A stretch of DNA of 64,000 bases from Streptomyces sp. AV19 (GTDB lineage Bacteria > Actinomycetota > Actinomycetes > Streptomycetales > Streptomycetaceae), in NCBI RefSeq assembly GCF_015999245.1, contig NZ_JAEAMR010000022.1, positions 421,322-485,321 of the forward strand, written 5' to 3'. Below are positions 8,086 through 16,139 of this stretch, piece by piece. Each line of letters starts with the position of its first letter. Position 1 is the first letter of the stretch. Position numbers and translations under genes: made by a program. Under the pieces are notes generated by a model, which worked only from the letters and a program-made list of their open reading frames with translations, searched no databases and was not told the DNA's origin.

Positions 8086-9528
8086 CTATTGTCCCCCCGC
8101 GGCGCCGGCGCCCTCGGGCAGGGTCGGCATGACCGGCAAGGCCGCGAGGAGCTCCTCGGCCGCCCGGCGCGCGCCGGCGACGCAGGACGGGATGCCGACG
8201 CCGTCGTAGGCGGCGCCGCAGACGCGCAGGCCGGGCAGGGCGGCGACGCGGGCGCGGACGCGGGCGACGCGGTCGAGGTGGCCGACCGGGTACTGCGGCA
8301 GGCCCCGGTCCCAGCGGGTGACGCGGCTCTCCAGCGGCGTCGCGGCCAGGCCCACCGCGGCGCGCAGGTCCTCCAGGGACAACCGCACCAACTCCTCGTC
8401 GGAGCGCAGCAGATCGGCCTCGTCGTCGTAGCGGCCGATGGAGGTGCGCAGGACGAAGACGTCCGGGTCCGCCTCGTCGATCCAGCCCCACTTGTTGCTG
8501 GCGAAGGTGGACGCCTTGATCCGCCGGCCGTCGCCCGGCGGCACGAGGAAGCCGCTGCCGCGGGGCAGCCCGGCGACGTCGGCACGGCGGAAGGCCAGGG
8601 TGACCAGGGCCATGGAGGCGTAGTCGATCTCCGCGAGCTCCCCGGCGGCGGCCCCGGCGACCCGGGCGAGCAGCCGCGCCGCGTCGTGCGCGGGCGTCGC
8701 GAGGACGACGGCGTCCGCGGTGGCGTACGCGCCGTCGAGGTCGAGCCGCCAGCCGTCGGGGGTCCGCTCCAGCTCCACGACCGGCGTGCCGGTGCGGATC
8801 TCGCCGCCGGCGGCGCGCACGGCGCGGGCGACGGCGGCCGGCAGGGTCCCGACGCCGCCGGCGAGGCCGGCGAAGACGGGCCCGCTCCGCGCGGGCGCGG
8901 CGGCGGTCAGGGCGCGGACGGCCTCGGTCAGCGAGCGGTGGGCGCGGGCGGCCTCGAAGAGCTTGGGGACGGCGGCGCGCATCGAGGTGCGGTAGGCGTC
9001 GCCGGCGTAGACGCCGCCGAGCAGCGGTTCCACCAGCCGGTCCACGACCTCGCGGCCCAGCCGTTCGGCCACGTACGCGCCGACGGCCACGTCGTCGCCG
9101 ATCTCGGTGGGCGGCAGGTCGGCGTCGCGGGCGACGGCGGCCAGGCCCTCGGGCGAGAGCACCCCGGAGGCGGCGAGCGCGTCGAGGTCGCCGGGGACGC
9201 CCATCATCTGGCCCTTGGGCAGCGGGCGGAGACCGCCGCGGGTCCACACCCCGGCGGTGGCGGTGGCGGGCGGCTGGAGGCGGTCGCCCAGACCGACGGA
9301 ACGGGCGAGGTCCACGGCCTCCGGCCGCCGCGCCAGCATCGACTCGGCGCCGAGGTCCACGGGCACGCCCGCGATCTCGCCCGCGAGGAGCTTGCCGCCC
9401 AGGCGGCCGGTGTCCTCGAAGACCGTGACGCGCGCCCCCCCCTCCAGCAGGCGCAGGGCGGCGGTCAGCCCCGAGATGCCGCCGCCGATCACGGCCACGT
9501 GGTGTGCGCGGTTCCGGTCCTCACTCAT
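8086..9528 (-). CDS. hemG: Coproporphyrinogen III oxidase (HemY/CgoX type, annotated HemG)
   Basis: A 480-residue FAD enzyme oxidising the porphyrinogen ring before iron insertion. The N-terminal dinucleotide fold is clear (VAVIGGGISGLTAALRLLEG), followed by GGKL and, near the end, GLRVCGAAYDGVGIPSC, the usual FAD-closing segment. In actinobacteria this oxidase acts on coproporphyrinogen, upstream of HemH and HemQ. It directly precedes hemQ on the same strand. Divergent from the pca genes. Confidence 0.9.
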   Translation of the reverse strand: MSEDRNRAHHVAVIGGGISGLTAALRLLEGGARVTVFEDTGRLGGKLLAGEIAGVPVDLGAESMLARRPEAVDLARSVGLGDRLQPPATATAGVWTRGGLRPLPKGQMMGVPGDLDALAASGVLSPEGLAAVARDADLPPTEIGDDVAVGAYVAERLGREVVDRLVEPLLGGVYAGDAYRTSMRAAVPKLFEAARAHRSLTEAVRALTAAAPARSGPVFAGLAGGVGTLPAAVARAVRAAGGEIRTGTPVVELERTPDGWRLDLDGAYATADAVVLATPAHDAARLLARVAGAAAGELAEIDYASMALVTLAFRRADVAGLPRGSGFLVPPGDGRRIKASTFASNKWGWIDEADPDVFVLRTSIGRYDDEADLLRSDEELVRLSLEDLRAAVGLAATPLESRVTRWDRGLPQYPVGHLDRVARVRARVAALPGLRVCGAAYDGVGIPSCVAGARRAAEELLAALPVMPTLPEGAGAAGGQ

Positions 9529-9608
9529 GGCCTCACTGTCTCAGACGCCTCCCGGCCGCCGGTCCGCGCCCCATTGACAGCGTTCCGCCGGGGTGCCGAG
9601 ACTCGCGA

Positions 9609-9624
9609 CCGAATGATCAGTCGG
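9609..9624. promoter_or_regulatory. Dyad upstream of the pca/pob genes, possible TetR-type operator
   Basis: CCGAATGATCAGTCGG is a 16-bp dyad (one mismatch pair) centred on TGATCA, a shape common to TetR-family operators of aromatic and fatty-acid pathways. It lies in the hemG-pcaF divergent region, about 110 bp before the thiolase start. Function is inferred from symmetry and position only. Confidence 0.35.
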
Positions 9625-9640
9625 CACCGCCGGTCCGGCG

Positions 9641-9723
9641 CAGACCTCTCAGCAGACCCCGCAGCAGACCTTTCAGCAGGCATCACAGCAGGCATCGCAG
9701 CAGACTCTCAGCAGACCTCTCAG
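9641..9723 (+). repeat. Seven tandem 12-bp repeats before pcaF
   Basis: Seven head-to-tail units of consensus CAGACCTCTCAG (one unit is 11 bp) end ten bases before the pcaF ATG, abutting its GGGGAG ribosome-binding site. They would be part of the 5' leader. Confidence 0.9.
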
Positions 9724-9733
9724 GGGAGACCGC

Positions 9734-10927
9734 ATGAACGACCGCATCCGGGACGTGTACGTCGCCGACGCCGTCCGCACCCCCATCGGCAAGTACAGCG
9801 GCGCCCTGGCCGGCGTCCGCCCCGACGACCTGGCCGCGCATGTCATCCGGTCCCTGGTGGGCCGCTCGCCCGCGCTCGACCCGGCCGGGATCGGCGAGGT
9901 GGTGCTCGGCAACGCCAACGGCGCCGGCGAGGAGAACCGCAACGTGGGCCGCATGGCCGTGCTCCTCGCGGGCCTGCCGGTGACCGTGCCCGGCTCCACG
10001 GTCAACCGGCTGTGCGCCTCCGGGCTGGAGGCCGTCGTCCAGGCGTACCGGGCGGTCGCCGTCGGGGACGCCTCGGTGGTGGTGGCGGGCGGCGTCGAGT
10101 CGATGAGCCGCGCGCCCTGGGTGATGCCCAAGGCCGAGCGTGCCTTCCCCTCCGGCCACCAGCAGCTGTACTCGACGACGCTGGGCTGGCGGATGACCAA
10201 CCCGGCCATGCCCGTGGAGTGGACGGTCTCCCTCGGCGAGGGCGCCGAGCGGATCGCCGAGAAGCACGGCATCGGCCGCGCCGAGCAGGACGCCTTCGCC
10301 CTCGCCAGCCACCAAAAGGCGGCGCGGGCCTGGCGGGACGGCGCCTTCGCCGACGAGGTCGTCCCGCTGCCGGACGTCGGCCTCGCCCGCGACGAGAGCG
10401 TCCGCGACACCACCTCGACGGAGGCCCTGGCGAAGCTGAAGCCGGTGTTCCGCCCGGAGGGGGGCACGGTGACCGCGGGCAACTCCTGCCCGCTCAACGA
10501 CGGTGCCGCCGCGCTGCTGATCTGCGACGAGGAGGGGCTGCGCGCGACGGGCCGCGAGCCGCTGGCCCGGATCCGGGCGTCGGCGGTCACCGGCATCGAG
10601 CCGGACCTGTACGGGCTGGGCCCGGTGGCGGCCGTGCGGCGCGCGCTCGGCCGGGCCGGCCGTACCTTCGCCGACCTGACACATTTCGAGCTGAACGAGG
10701 CGTATGCCGCACAGGCCCTGGGATGCTTCGCGGAGTGGCCGGAACTCGACCCCGCCCTCGTCAACCAGCGCGGCGGAGCCCTCGCCATCGGGCACCCGCT
10801 GGGTGCCTCCGGCGCCCGGCTCGCCGGTTCCCTCGCCCACCAGCTCGCCGCGGCGGGGTCCGGAACGGGCGTGGCGGCACTGTGCATCGGCGTGGGGCAG
10901 GGCCAGGCGCTGGTCCTCGAACGCTGA
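9734..10927 (+). CDS. pcaF: Acetyl-CoA acyltransferase, beta-ketoadipyl-CoA thiolase-like
   Basis: A 397-residue thiolase. The acyl-accepting Cys is in NRLCASGLEAV, with the downstream family motifs NEAYAAQAL and GGALAIGHPLGASGAR and the second catalytic Cys in ALCIGVGQG. Its position at the head of pobA-pcaH-pcaG suggests the final beta-ketoadipate step (to succinyl-CoA and acetyl-CoA), so pcaF is the best name, although a general acetyl-CoA acetyltransferase cannot be excluded. ATG preceded by AGGGGAG. No pcaB, L, I or J is in the window. Confidence 0.78.
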   Translation: MNDRIRDVYVADAVRTPIGKYSGALAGVRPDDLAAHVIRSLVGRSPALDPAGIGEVVLGNANGAGEENRNVGRMAVLLAGLPVTVPGSTVNRLCASGLEAVVQAYRAVAVGDASVVVAGGVESMSRAPWVMPKAERAFPSGHQQLYSTTLGWRMTNPAMPVEWTVSLGEGAERIAEKHGIGRAEQDAFALASHQKAARAWRDGAFADEVVPLPDVGLARDESVRDTTSTEALAKLKPVFRPEGGTVTAGNSCPLNDGAAALLICDEEGLRATGREPLARIRASAVTGIEPDLYGLGPVAAVRRALGRAGRTFADLTHFELNEAYAAQALGCFAEWPELDPALVNQRGGALAIGHPLGASGARLAGSLAHQLAAAGSGTGVAALCIGVGQGQALVLER

Positions 10928-10959
10928 AAGCGCCGGACTCCCCGGGAGGCGACCCGCAC

Positions 10960-12147
10960 GTGCGCACCACCGTCGGCATCGTCGGGGCCGGACCCGCCGG
11001 CCTCCTGCTCGCCCGGCTGCTGCACCGGGCCGGGGTGGACTGCGTGGTGCTGGAGGCGCGGAGCCGGGCCCGGGTGGAGGGGCGGCAGCGGGCCGGGATC
11101 CTGGAGCAGGGCGCGGTGGACGCCCTGCGGGCCTGCGGCGCGGCCGGCCGACTCGATGTGGAGGGCGTGCTCCACGAGGGGTTCGAACTGCGCTTCGGCG
11201 GCCGGGCGCACCGCTTCGACGTGGCGGGGCGGACCGGCGGCCGGGCCACGACGCTCTATCCGCAGCACGAGCTCGTCAAGGACCTGATCTCGCTTCAGCT
11301 CGCCGACGGGCCGCCGCTGCTGTTCGACGCCCCGGTGACCGCCCTGGAGGGGCTGGACGGCGACCGGCCGGTGATCCGCTGGACCCGGGACGGGACGGAG
11401 CAGGTGCTGGAGTGCGCCTACGTGGCCGGGTGCGACGGCGCGGACGGCGCCGGGCGACGGGCCCTGCTGGCCACCGGGACGGCACGGCTGCACGCGCGCG
11501 GCTACCCCTACGCCTGGCTGGGTGTCTCCGCCGCCGCCCCGCCCGCGGCCGACGAACTCCTGCTGGCCGCGCACGACCGAGGCTTCGCGCTGCACGGCAT
11601 GCGCTCCCCCGCCCTCTCCCGCCTCTACCTCCAGGTGCCTGCGGGCACCGGGCCCGACGAGTGGCCGGAGGCCCGGATCCGGGACGAACTGGAGGCCCGG
11701 CTGGCCGTCGCGGACCGGCCGCTGAACCCCGGGCCGCTCTCGGACCGGTGCGTGTTCCCGCTGCGCGGCGAGGTGGTCGAACCGATGCGCCACGGGCGCC
11801 TGTTGCTGGCCGGCGACGCCGCGCACGTCGTGCCGCCCACCGCGGCCAAGGGGCTGAGCCTGGCCTTCTCCGACGTCGTCACCATGGCCCGCGGGTTCAC
11901 GTACTGGCGCCGGAACGGCTCGACCGCCCTGCTCGACCGCTACTCGGACCACTGTCTGCGCCGGGTCTGGCAGGTCCAGCACTTCGCGCACGCGATGACG
12001 ACGCTGCTGCACGCGGCGCCGGGCGCGGACGCCTACGAGCGCCGGCTGCGGGCCAGCCGGCTCGACCGGCTCGTGGGGCCCACGGCCGCCGCGGCGGAGT
12101 TCGCGGAGAACTACGCCGGGCTGCCGACCGAGGTGCCCTTCGTCTGA
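10960..12147 (+). CDS. pobA: 4-Hydroxybenzoate 3-monooxygenase (FAD)
   Basis: A 395-residue class A flavoprotein hydroxylase making protocatechuate from 4-hydroxybenzoate. It shows the GIVGAGPAGLLLARLL dinucleotide fold, the RQRAGILEQG segment characteristic of PobA, a CDGADG motif and the second FAD motif GRLLLAGDAAHVVPPTAAKG. GTG start after GGGAGG. It lies 32 bp after pcaF and 29 bp before pcaH, fitting one operon in which it supplies the dioxygenase substrate. Confidence 0.88.
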   Translation: MRTTVGIVGAGPAGLLLARLLHRAGVDCVVLEARSRARVEGRQRAGILEQGAVDALRACGAAGRLDVEGVLHEGFELRFGGRAHRFDVAGRTGGRATTLYPQHELVKDLISLQLADGPPLLFDAPVTALEGLDGDRPVIRWTRDGTEQVLECAYVAGCDGADGAGRRALLATGTARLHARGYPYAWLGVSAAAPPAADELLLAAHDRGFALHGMRSPALSRLYLQVPAGTGPDEWPEARIRDELEARLAVADRPLNPGPLSDRCVFPLRGEVVEPMRHGRLLLAGDAAHVVPPTAAKGLSLAFSDVVTMARGFTYWRRNGSTALLDRYSDHCLRRVWQVQHFAHAMTTLLHAAPGADAYERRLRASRLDRLVGPTAAAAEFAENYAGLPTEVPFV

Positions 12148-12176
12148 CGGCCGGCAGGCAGGGGTAGGCACAGCCC

Positions 12177-12818
12177 ATGACGGTTCCCTACGTTCCGTAC
12201 TCCGGAATCCCCCGACGGCAGCCGCAGCACCCGCCCGTGCTCCTCCCCTCCGGCCCGGAGGCGGCGGAACTGACCGGCCCGGTCTTCGGACCGGCCGCGG
12301 TGGGCCCCCTGGACCACGACCTGACCCGGCAGCACGCCGGGGAGCCACGGGGCGAACGCATCACCGTCTCCGGCCGGATACTCGACCGCCGAGGCCGGCC
12401 CGTGCGCGGCCAGCTGATCGAGATATGGCAGGCCAACGCGGCGGGCAGATACGCCCACCCCGCCGACCGGAACCCCGCCCCGCCGGACCCGGACTTCACC
12501 GGGACCGGCCGCTGCCTCACCGACGACGAGGGCCGCTACCGCTTCACCACGATCCGCCCCGGCGCCTACCCGGTGGACACCTCGTGGCGCCCGGCCCACA
12601 TCCACTTCTCCCTCTTCGGCACGGCCTTCGCCCAACGCCTGGTGACCCAGATGTACTTCCCCGGCGACCCGCTCCTGGCCCGCGACGGCATCCATCACGC
12701 CGTCCACGACCCCGCCGCGCGGAGGCGCCTGATCGCCGCCCACGACCCGGCACTGGGCTACCGCTGGGACGTGGTCCTGGACGGCCCGCGCGCGACGTGG
12801 ACGGAGGGGACGCGATGA
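12177..12818 (+). CDS. pcaH: Protocatechuate 3,4-dioxygenase beta subunit
   Basis: A 213-residue non-heme Fe(III) intradiol dioxygenase subunit that cleaves protocatechuate to beta-carboxymuconate. The four iron ligands are visible: Tyr in GRYAHP, Tyr in PGAYPV and the two His of WRPAHIHF. The loop between the second Tyr and WRPAHIH is a few residues shorter than in Pseudomonas PcaH. Its stop overlaps the pcaG start (ATGA). Confidence 0.93.
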   Translation: MTVPYVPYSGIPRRQPQHPPVLLPSGPEAAELTGPVFGPAAVGPLDHDLTRQHAGEPRGERITVSGRILDRRGRPVRGQLIEIWQANAAGRYAHPADRNPAPPDPDFTGTGRCLTDDEGRYRFTTIRPGAYPVDTSWRPAHIHFSLFGTAFAQRLVTQMYFPGDPLLARDGIHHAVHDPAARRRLIAAHDPALGYRWDVVLDGPRATWTEGTR

Positions 12819-13243
12819 CGACGCCGCCTACGCCGCCCCAGACGATCGGCCCGTACTTCGGCCCGGCGCTGCGCCCGCTGGGCGGCTCGGGAGCGGTGAC
12901 CCTGCGCGGCCGCGTCCTGGACGGGGACGGAACGGGCGTCCCGGACGCGCTCCTCGAGTTCTGGCCGCCGTTCGTCCGCGTCGCGACGGACGACGACGGC
13001 GGTTACGCGGCGCGTGTGCCCCTGCCCCTCGCCCCTCCATACCTCGCGGTATGCGTCCACGCACGGGGCCTGCCCCGCCCCCTGTTCACCCGCGCCTACT
13101 TCGCGGACCCACCGGACGATCCGCTCCTGTCGGCCCTCCCGCCGACCCGCCGCGCGATGCTACGGGCGGCACCCGGCCCGTCGGCACACCGCTTCGACAT
13201 CCGCCTGAGCGGCGACAACGAAACGGTCTTCCTGGCCTTCTGA
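12815..13243 (+). CDS. pcaG: Protocatechuate 3,4-dioxygenase alpha subunit, short form
   Basis: A 142-residue alpha subunit that pairs with PcaH. TIGPYFGPAL at the N-terminus and RFDIRLSGDNETVFLAF at the C-terminus are the family's end signatures, so both ends are present. At 142 residues it is clearly shorter than the roughly 190-200 usual for PcaG, because the middle is condensed. Translationally coupled to pcaH. The cluster stops here with no muconate cycloisomerase. Confidence 0.88.
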   Translation: MTTPPTPPQTIGPYFGPALRPLGGSGAVTLRGRVLDGDGTGVPDALLEFWPPFVRVATDDDGGYAARVPLPLAPPYLAVCVHARGLPRPLFTRAYFADPPDDPLLSALPPTRRAMLRAAPGPSAHRFDIRLSGDNETVFLAF

Positions 13244-13251
13244 CGGGGAAT

Positions 13252-13386
13252 CACGCCCCGGCCCCGCCCTTTCACCGTTTCTCGCGCGCTCCGCGCAGGG
13301 CAACGCGGCTGCGCCGCGTTCGTCCTCAAACGCCGGACGGCTGAAATAGCTGCGGAAACGGTGAAAGGGCGGGGCGGGGAGAAAAC
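13252..13386. repeat. Modular intergenic repeat, copy 4
   Basis: Between convergent pcaG and hemE. The CCCGCCCTTTCACCGTTTCT box is present in both orientations (left edge and, inverted, at 13355-13380), with the GCGCTCCGCGC and AACGCGGCTGCGCCGCGTT palindromes and the CCTCAAACGCCGGACG box between them, so the whole unit can fold on itself. Confidence 0.82.
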
Positions 13387-13389
13387 CCC

Positions 13390-14454
13390 TTACCGAGCGG
13401 ACCGCTCGTGCACGAACTCCACCAGCCGCGTCAACGCATCCGGATCCGTCGCCGGCAGCACCCCGTGCCCCAGGTTGAAGACGTGACCCTCCAGCCCGGC
13501 CGCGGCCGACAGCACGGCGGCCGCCTTCTCCTCCACCGCCTCGCGCGGCGCGAAGAGGACAGCGGGATCCAGGTTCCCCTGGATCGCCTTGCCGGGTCCG
13601 ACCCGCCGCGCCGCCTCGTCCAGCGGCACCCGCCAGTCCGCGCCGACGACGTCCGCGCCCGCCTCGCCCATGAGGCCGAGCAGTTCGCCCGTGCCCACGC
13701 CGAAGTGGATGCGCGGCACGCCGTACCCGGCGACCGCGTCGAAGACCTTGGCGGAGGCCGGCATCACGTGGCGCCGGTAGTCGGCGGGGGCGAGGGCGCC
13801 GACCCAGGAGTCGAAGAGCTGCACCGCGGAGACGCCCGCCTCGATCTGCACCTTCAGGAACGCGGCGGTGATGTCCGCGAGCCGGTCGAGCAGGCCGGCC
13901 CAGAGCTCCGGGTCGCCGTACATGAGCGCCTTGGTGCGCTCGTGGTTGCGCGAGGGCCCGCCCTCGATCAGATAGCTGGCCAGGGTGAAGGGCGCGCCGG
14001 CGAAGCCGATGAGCGGCGTGGCGCCGAGCTCGGCGGTGAGCAGGCGGACGGCCTCGGTCACGTACGGGACGTCGTCGCCCGACAGCGGCCGCAACCGCTC
14101 CAGGTCGGCCCGGCTGCGGATCGGGTTCTCGACGACGGGCCCGACGCCGGGCTTGATGTCGAGGTCGATGCCGATGGCCTTGAGCGGGACGACGATGTCG
14201 CTGAAGAAGATGGCGGCGTCGACGCCGTGCCGGCGGACCGGCTGCAGGGTGATCTCGGTGACGAGCTCGGGCCGCATGCAGGACTCGAGCATCGGGATGC
14301 CCTCGCGCACCTTGCGGTACTCCGGGAGCGAGCGGCCCGCCTGCCGCATGAACCAGACCGGCGTGTGCGGTACCGGTTCGCGCCGGCAGGCGCGCAGGAA
14401 GGCCGAATCGTACGCCGCGGTGCGGCCCGTCTGTTGCTGGCTGCGCTCACTCAT
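13390..14454 (-). CDS. hemE: Uroporphyrinogen decarboxylase
   Basis: A 354-residue cytoplasmic enzyme that decarboxylates the four acetate side chains of uroporphyrinogen III to give coproporphyrinogen III. The substrate-binding PVWFMRQAGRSLPEY motif and the GFAGAPFTLASYLIEGG and FNLGHGVLP signatures are intact. It is 5 kb from hemG-hemQ, so heme synthesis is a theme of this region. Transcribed divergently from the DUF3000 gene across 91 bp. Confidence 0.96.
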   Translation of the reverse strand: MSERSQQQTGRTAAYDSAFLRACRREPVPHTPVWFMRQAGRSLPEYRKVREGIPMLESCMRPELVTEITLQPVRRHGVDAAIFFSDIVVPLKAIGIDLDIKPGVGPVVENPIRSRADLERLRPLSGDDVPYVTEAVRLLTAELGATPLIGFAGAPFTLASYLIEGGPSRNHERTKALMYGDPELWAGLLDRLADITAAFLKVQIEAGVSAVQLFDSWVGALAPADYRRHVMPASAKVFDAVAGYGVPRIHFGVGTGELLGLMGEAGADVVGADWRVPLDEAARRVGPGKAIQGNLDPAVLFAPREAVEEKAAAVLSAAAGLEGHVFNLGHGVLPATDPDALTRLVEFVHERSAR

Positions 14455-14545
14455 GTCCCAAATCTTCGCACGGGCCGAACGAGTGACCCGCGCATGTGGG
14501 TGTCCCTACCCGGAACCGCGGGTCGTTCCGCCTAGTCTTCCGGGC

Positions 14546-15208
14546 ATGGCTGCGGCGCACGGACACCACTCGGACGGTCCGGACGACGTGGGTGGGGAGG
14601 GCTCCCCGTCCGTCTTCCGGCAGGCGGTCGCCGGGTTGCAGGGGGTACTCCTGCGGCCCGAGATCGAACTCGACGCGACCCCGCCACCCCAGCGGCTCGC
14701 CCCCTTCTCGTACGCGCTGGAGGCGGCGGTCGTGGTGGACGACGAGGAGTTGGCGGACGGTCGGCTGATCCTGCTGCACGATCCGGCGGGGCACGAGGCG
14801 TGGGGCGGCACCTTCCGGCTGGTGACGCTGGTCCACGCCGACCTGGAGGAGGAGATGGCGCAGGACCCCCTGCTGCCGGAGGTCTGCTGGTCCTGGCTGA
14901 CGGGGGCGCTGGAGGCGCGCCGGGTGCCGTACGCGGCGCCGAGCGGCACGGTGACGCGGGCGGGTTCGCACTACTTCGGGGGGCTGCGGGAGCGGCCGCC
15001 GTCGACCCAGATCGAGATCCGGGCGTCCTGGTCGCCGATCGAGCCGGGCGGGCCCGCGGCCGGCGGCGAGCGGACCGTGCCGGACACCGCGGCCCACCTG
15101 GCGGCCTGGTGCGACCTGCTCTGCCAGATCGCCGGACTGCCGCCGGGGGGCGCGCCGGAGGCCGGTGTCGTGACGCTGCCGCAGCGGCGGGGGCCGCAGA
15201 GCCGCTGA
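14546..15208 (+). CDS. DUF3000 family protein
   Basis: A 220-residue conserved actinobacterial protein of unknown function. It is acidic, without signal or membrane segments, and contains the family-typical FSYALEAAVV, GRLILLHDPAGHEAWGG and SWLTGALEARRV blocks. It always seems to sit between hemE and whiI in streptomycetes (from memory of S. coelicolor SCO6030). No function can be assigned from sequence. Confidence 0.75.
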   Translation: MAAAHGHHSDGPDDVGGEGSPSVFRQAVAGLQGVLLRPEIELDATPPPQRLAPFSYALEAAVVVDDEELADGRLILLHDPAGHEAWGGTFRLVTLVHADLEEEMAQDPLLPEVCWSWLTGALEARRVPYAAPSGTVTRAGSHYFGGLRERPPSTQIEIRASWSPIEPGGPAAGGERTVPDTAAHLAAWCDLLCQIAGLPPGGAPEAGVVTLPQRRGPQSR

Positions 15209-15262
15209 CCGGTCCGCCGGGCCCGATGACTGATACGGACTCACACCATGGCCTGAATTGCC

Positions 15263-15287
15263 CGAATTGTTACTCACCAATTCGTGA
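15263..15287. promoter_or_regulatory. Overlapping dyads in the whiI promoter region
   Basis: Two interlocked symmetrical elements: CGAATTG (15263-15269) with CAATTCG (15278-15284), and TCAC-N6-GTGA (15274-15287). This AT-rich island lies about 120 bp before whiI. Developmental regulators are obvious candidates, but no binding specificity is claimed. Confidence 0.4.
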
Positions 15288-15404
15288 TCATTCCCTAAAG
15301 CCGGGCGGTTCGACTGCCGAAGGAGCTTGTGACCCTTCCCATACGGATCGCCCCGGCTTACCCAAAAGTCGGCACCCGTCCCCGCCACTCCCCCTGGAGG
15401 CCTG

Positions 15405-16064
15405 GTGTCCGTTCTCCTCGAGCAACCTGCGAGCCTCGCCTACCGCCCGACGAAACCGACCGCCATGGTCGTCGTCGCCGACCCCCGAGTCCGTTCCACC
15501 GTCACCCGCCACCTGTGGGCGCTGGGCGTACGGGACGTGATCGAGGCGTCGTCCATCGCCGAGGCCCGGCCCCGCATCGGCAACCCGCGCGACATCTGCG
15601 TCGCCGACGTCCACCTTCCCGACGGCTCCGGACTGACCCTGTTGTCCGAGACCCGCGCCGCCGGCTGGCCCAACGGGCTCGCCCTCTCCGCCGCCGACGA
15701 CATCGGCGCCGTGCGCAACGCCCTCGCGGGCGGCGTCAAAGGCTATGTGGTCACCGGAACCCGTACCAACCTCGGTGTCCCGGGCCGCCCGGGGCTCTCG
15801 CCCATCGGCTCCGCCGCCGCGCGGATGCAGCGCCGCCCGCCCGGCGCGCCGGGCCACCCCGGCGGCTACCGCGAACTGTCCGGCCGTGAGGTCGAGGTCC
15901 TGCGGCTGGTTGCGGAGGGCCAGTCGAACAAGGCCATCGGCGTCTCGATGGGACTGTCCGCCCTCACCGTCAAGAGCCACCTCGCCCGGATCGCCCGCAA
16001 GCTCGGCACCGGTGACCGGGCCGGAATGGTCGCCGTGGCCCTGCGCACCGGCATCATCCACTGA
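15405..16064 (+). CDS. whiI: WhiI, atypical response regulator for sporulation
   Basis: A 219-residue receiver plus LuxR/NarL-type DNA-binding protein. Asp68 occupies the phosphorylation position (ICVADVHLPDGSG), but the acidic pair near the N-terminus is reduced to one residue (VVVADPR, Asp26), so the phosphorylation pocket is degenerate. The C-terminal helix-turn-helix reads ELSGREVEVLRLVAEGQSN through TVKSHLARIARKLG. WhiI in Streptomyces is an orphan regulator needed for late aerial-hypha sporulation and partners BldM. The name rests on this degenerate pocket and on the neighbours DUF3000, hemE and rnd. GTG start after CTGGAGG. Confidence 0.78.
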   Translation: MSVLLEQPASLAYRPTKPTAMVVVADPRVRSTVTRHLWALGVRDVIEASSIAEARPRIGNPRDICVADVHLPDGSGLTLLSETRAAGWPNGLALSAADDIGAVRNALAGGVKGYVVTGTRTNLGVPGRPGLSPIGSAAARMQRRPPGAPGHPGGYRELSGREVEVLRLVAEGQSNKAIGVSMGLSALTVKSHLARIARKLGTGDRAGMVAVALRTGIIH

Positions 16065-16081
16065 CCCGATTCCCCTCTCTC

Positions 16082-16111
16082 GCCCGTCGGCGGAACGTTC
16101 CGTCGGCGGGC
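16082..16111. terminator. Inverted repeat after whiI
   Basis: A 30-bp near-perfect dyad (13 of 15 pairs) centred on CGGAACGTTCCG, 18 bp after the whiI stop and 29 bp before the next gene. No T-run follows, as is usual for Streptomyces hairpin terminators. Confidence 0.65.
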
Positions 16112-16139
16112 TTCCGTCATCCCCGGATACCCTTGACCG

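Noticed and set aside
9641..9723. Coding repeat within an extended pcaF N-terminus
   Set aside because: The frame lacks a sensible start and the ATG at 9734 has a good ribosome site directly after the repeats.
8089..12147. A 1352-codon plus-strand frame over hemG, pcaF and pobA
   Set aside because: Only its last 395 codons (pobA from GTG 10960) are real; the rest is antisense or out of frame to recognised genes.
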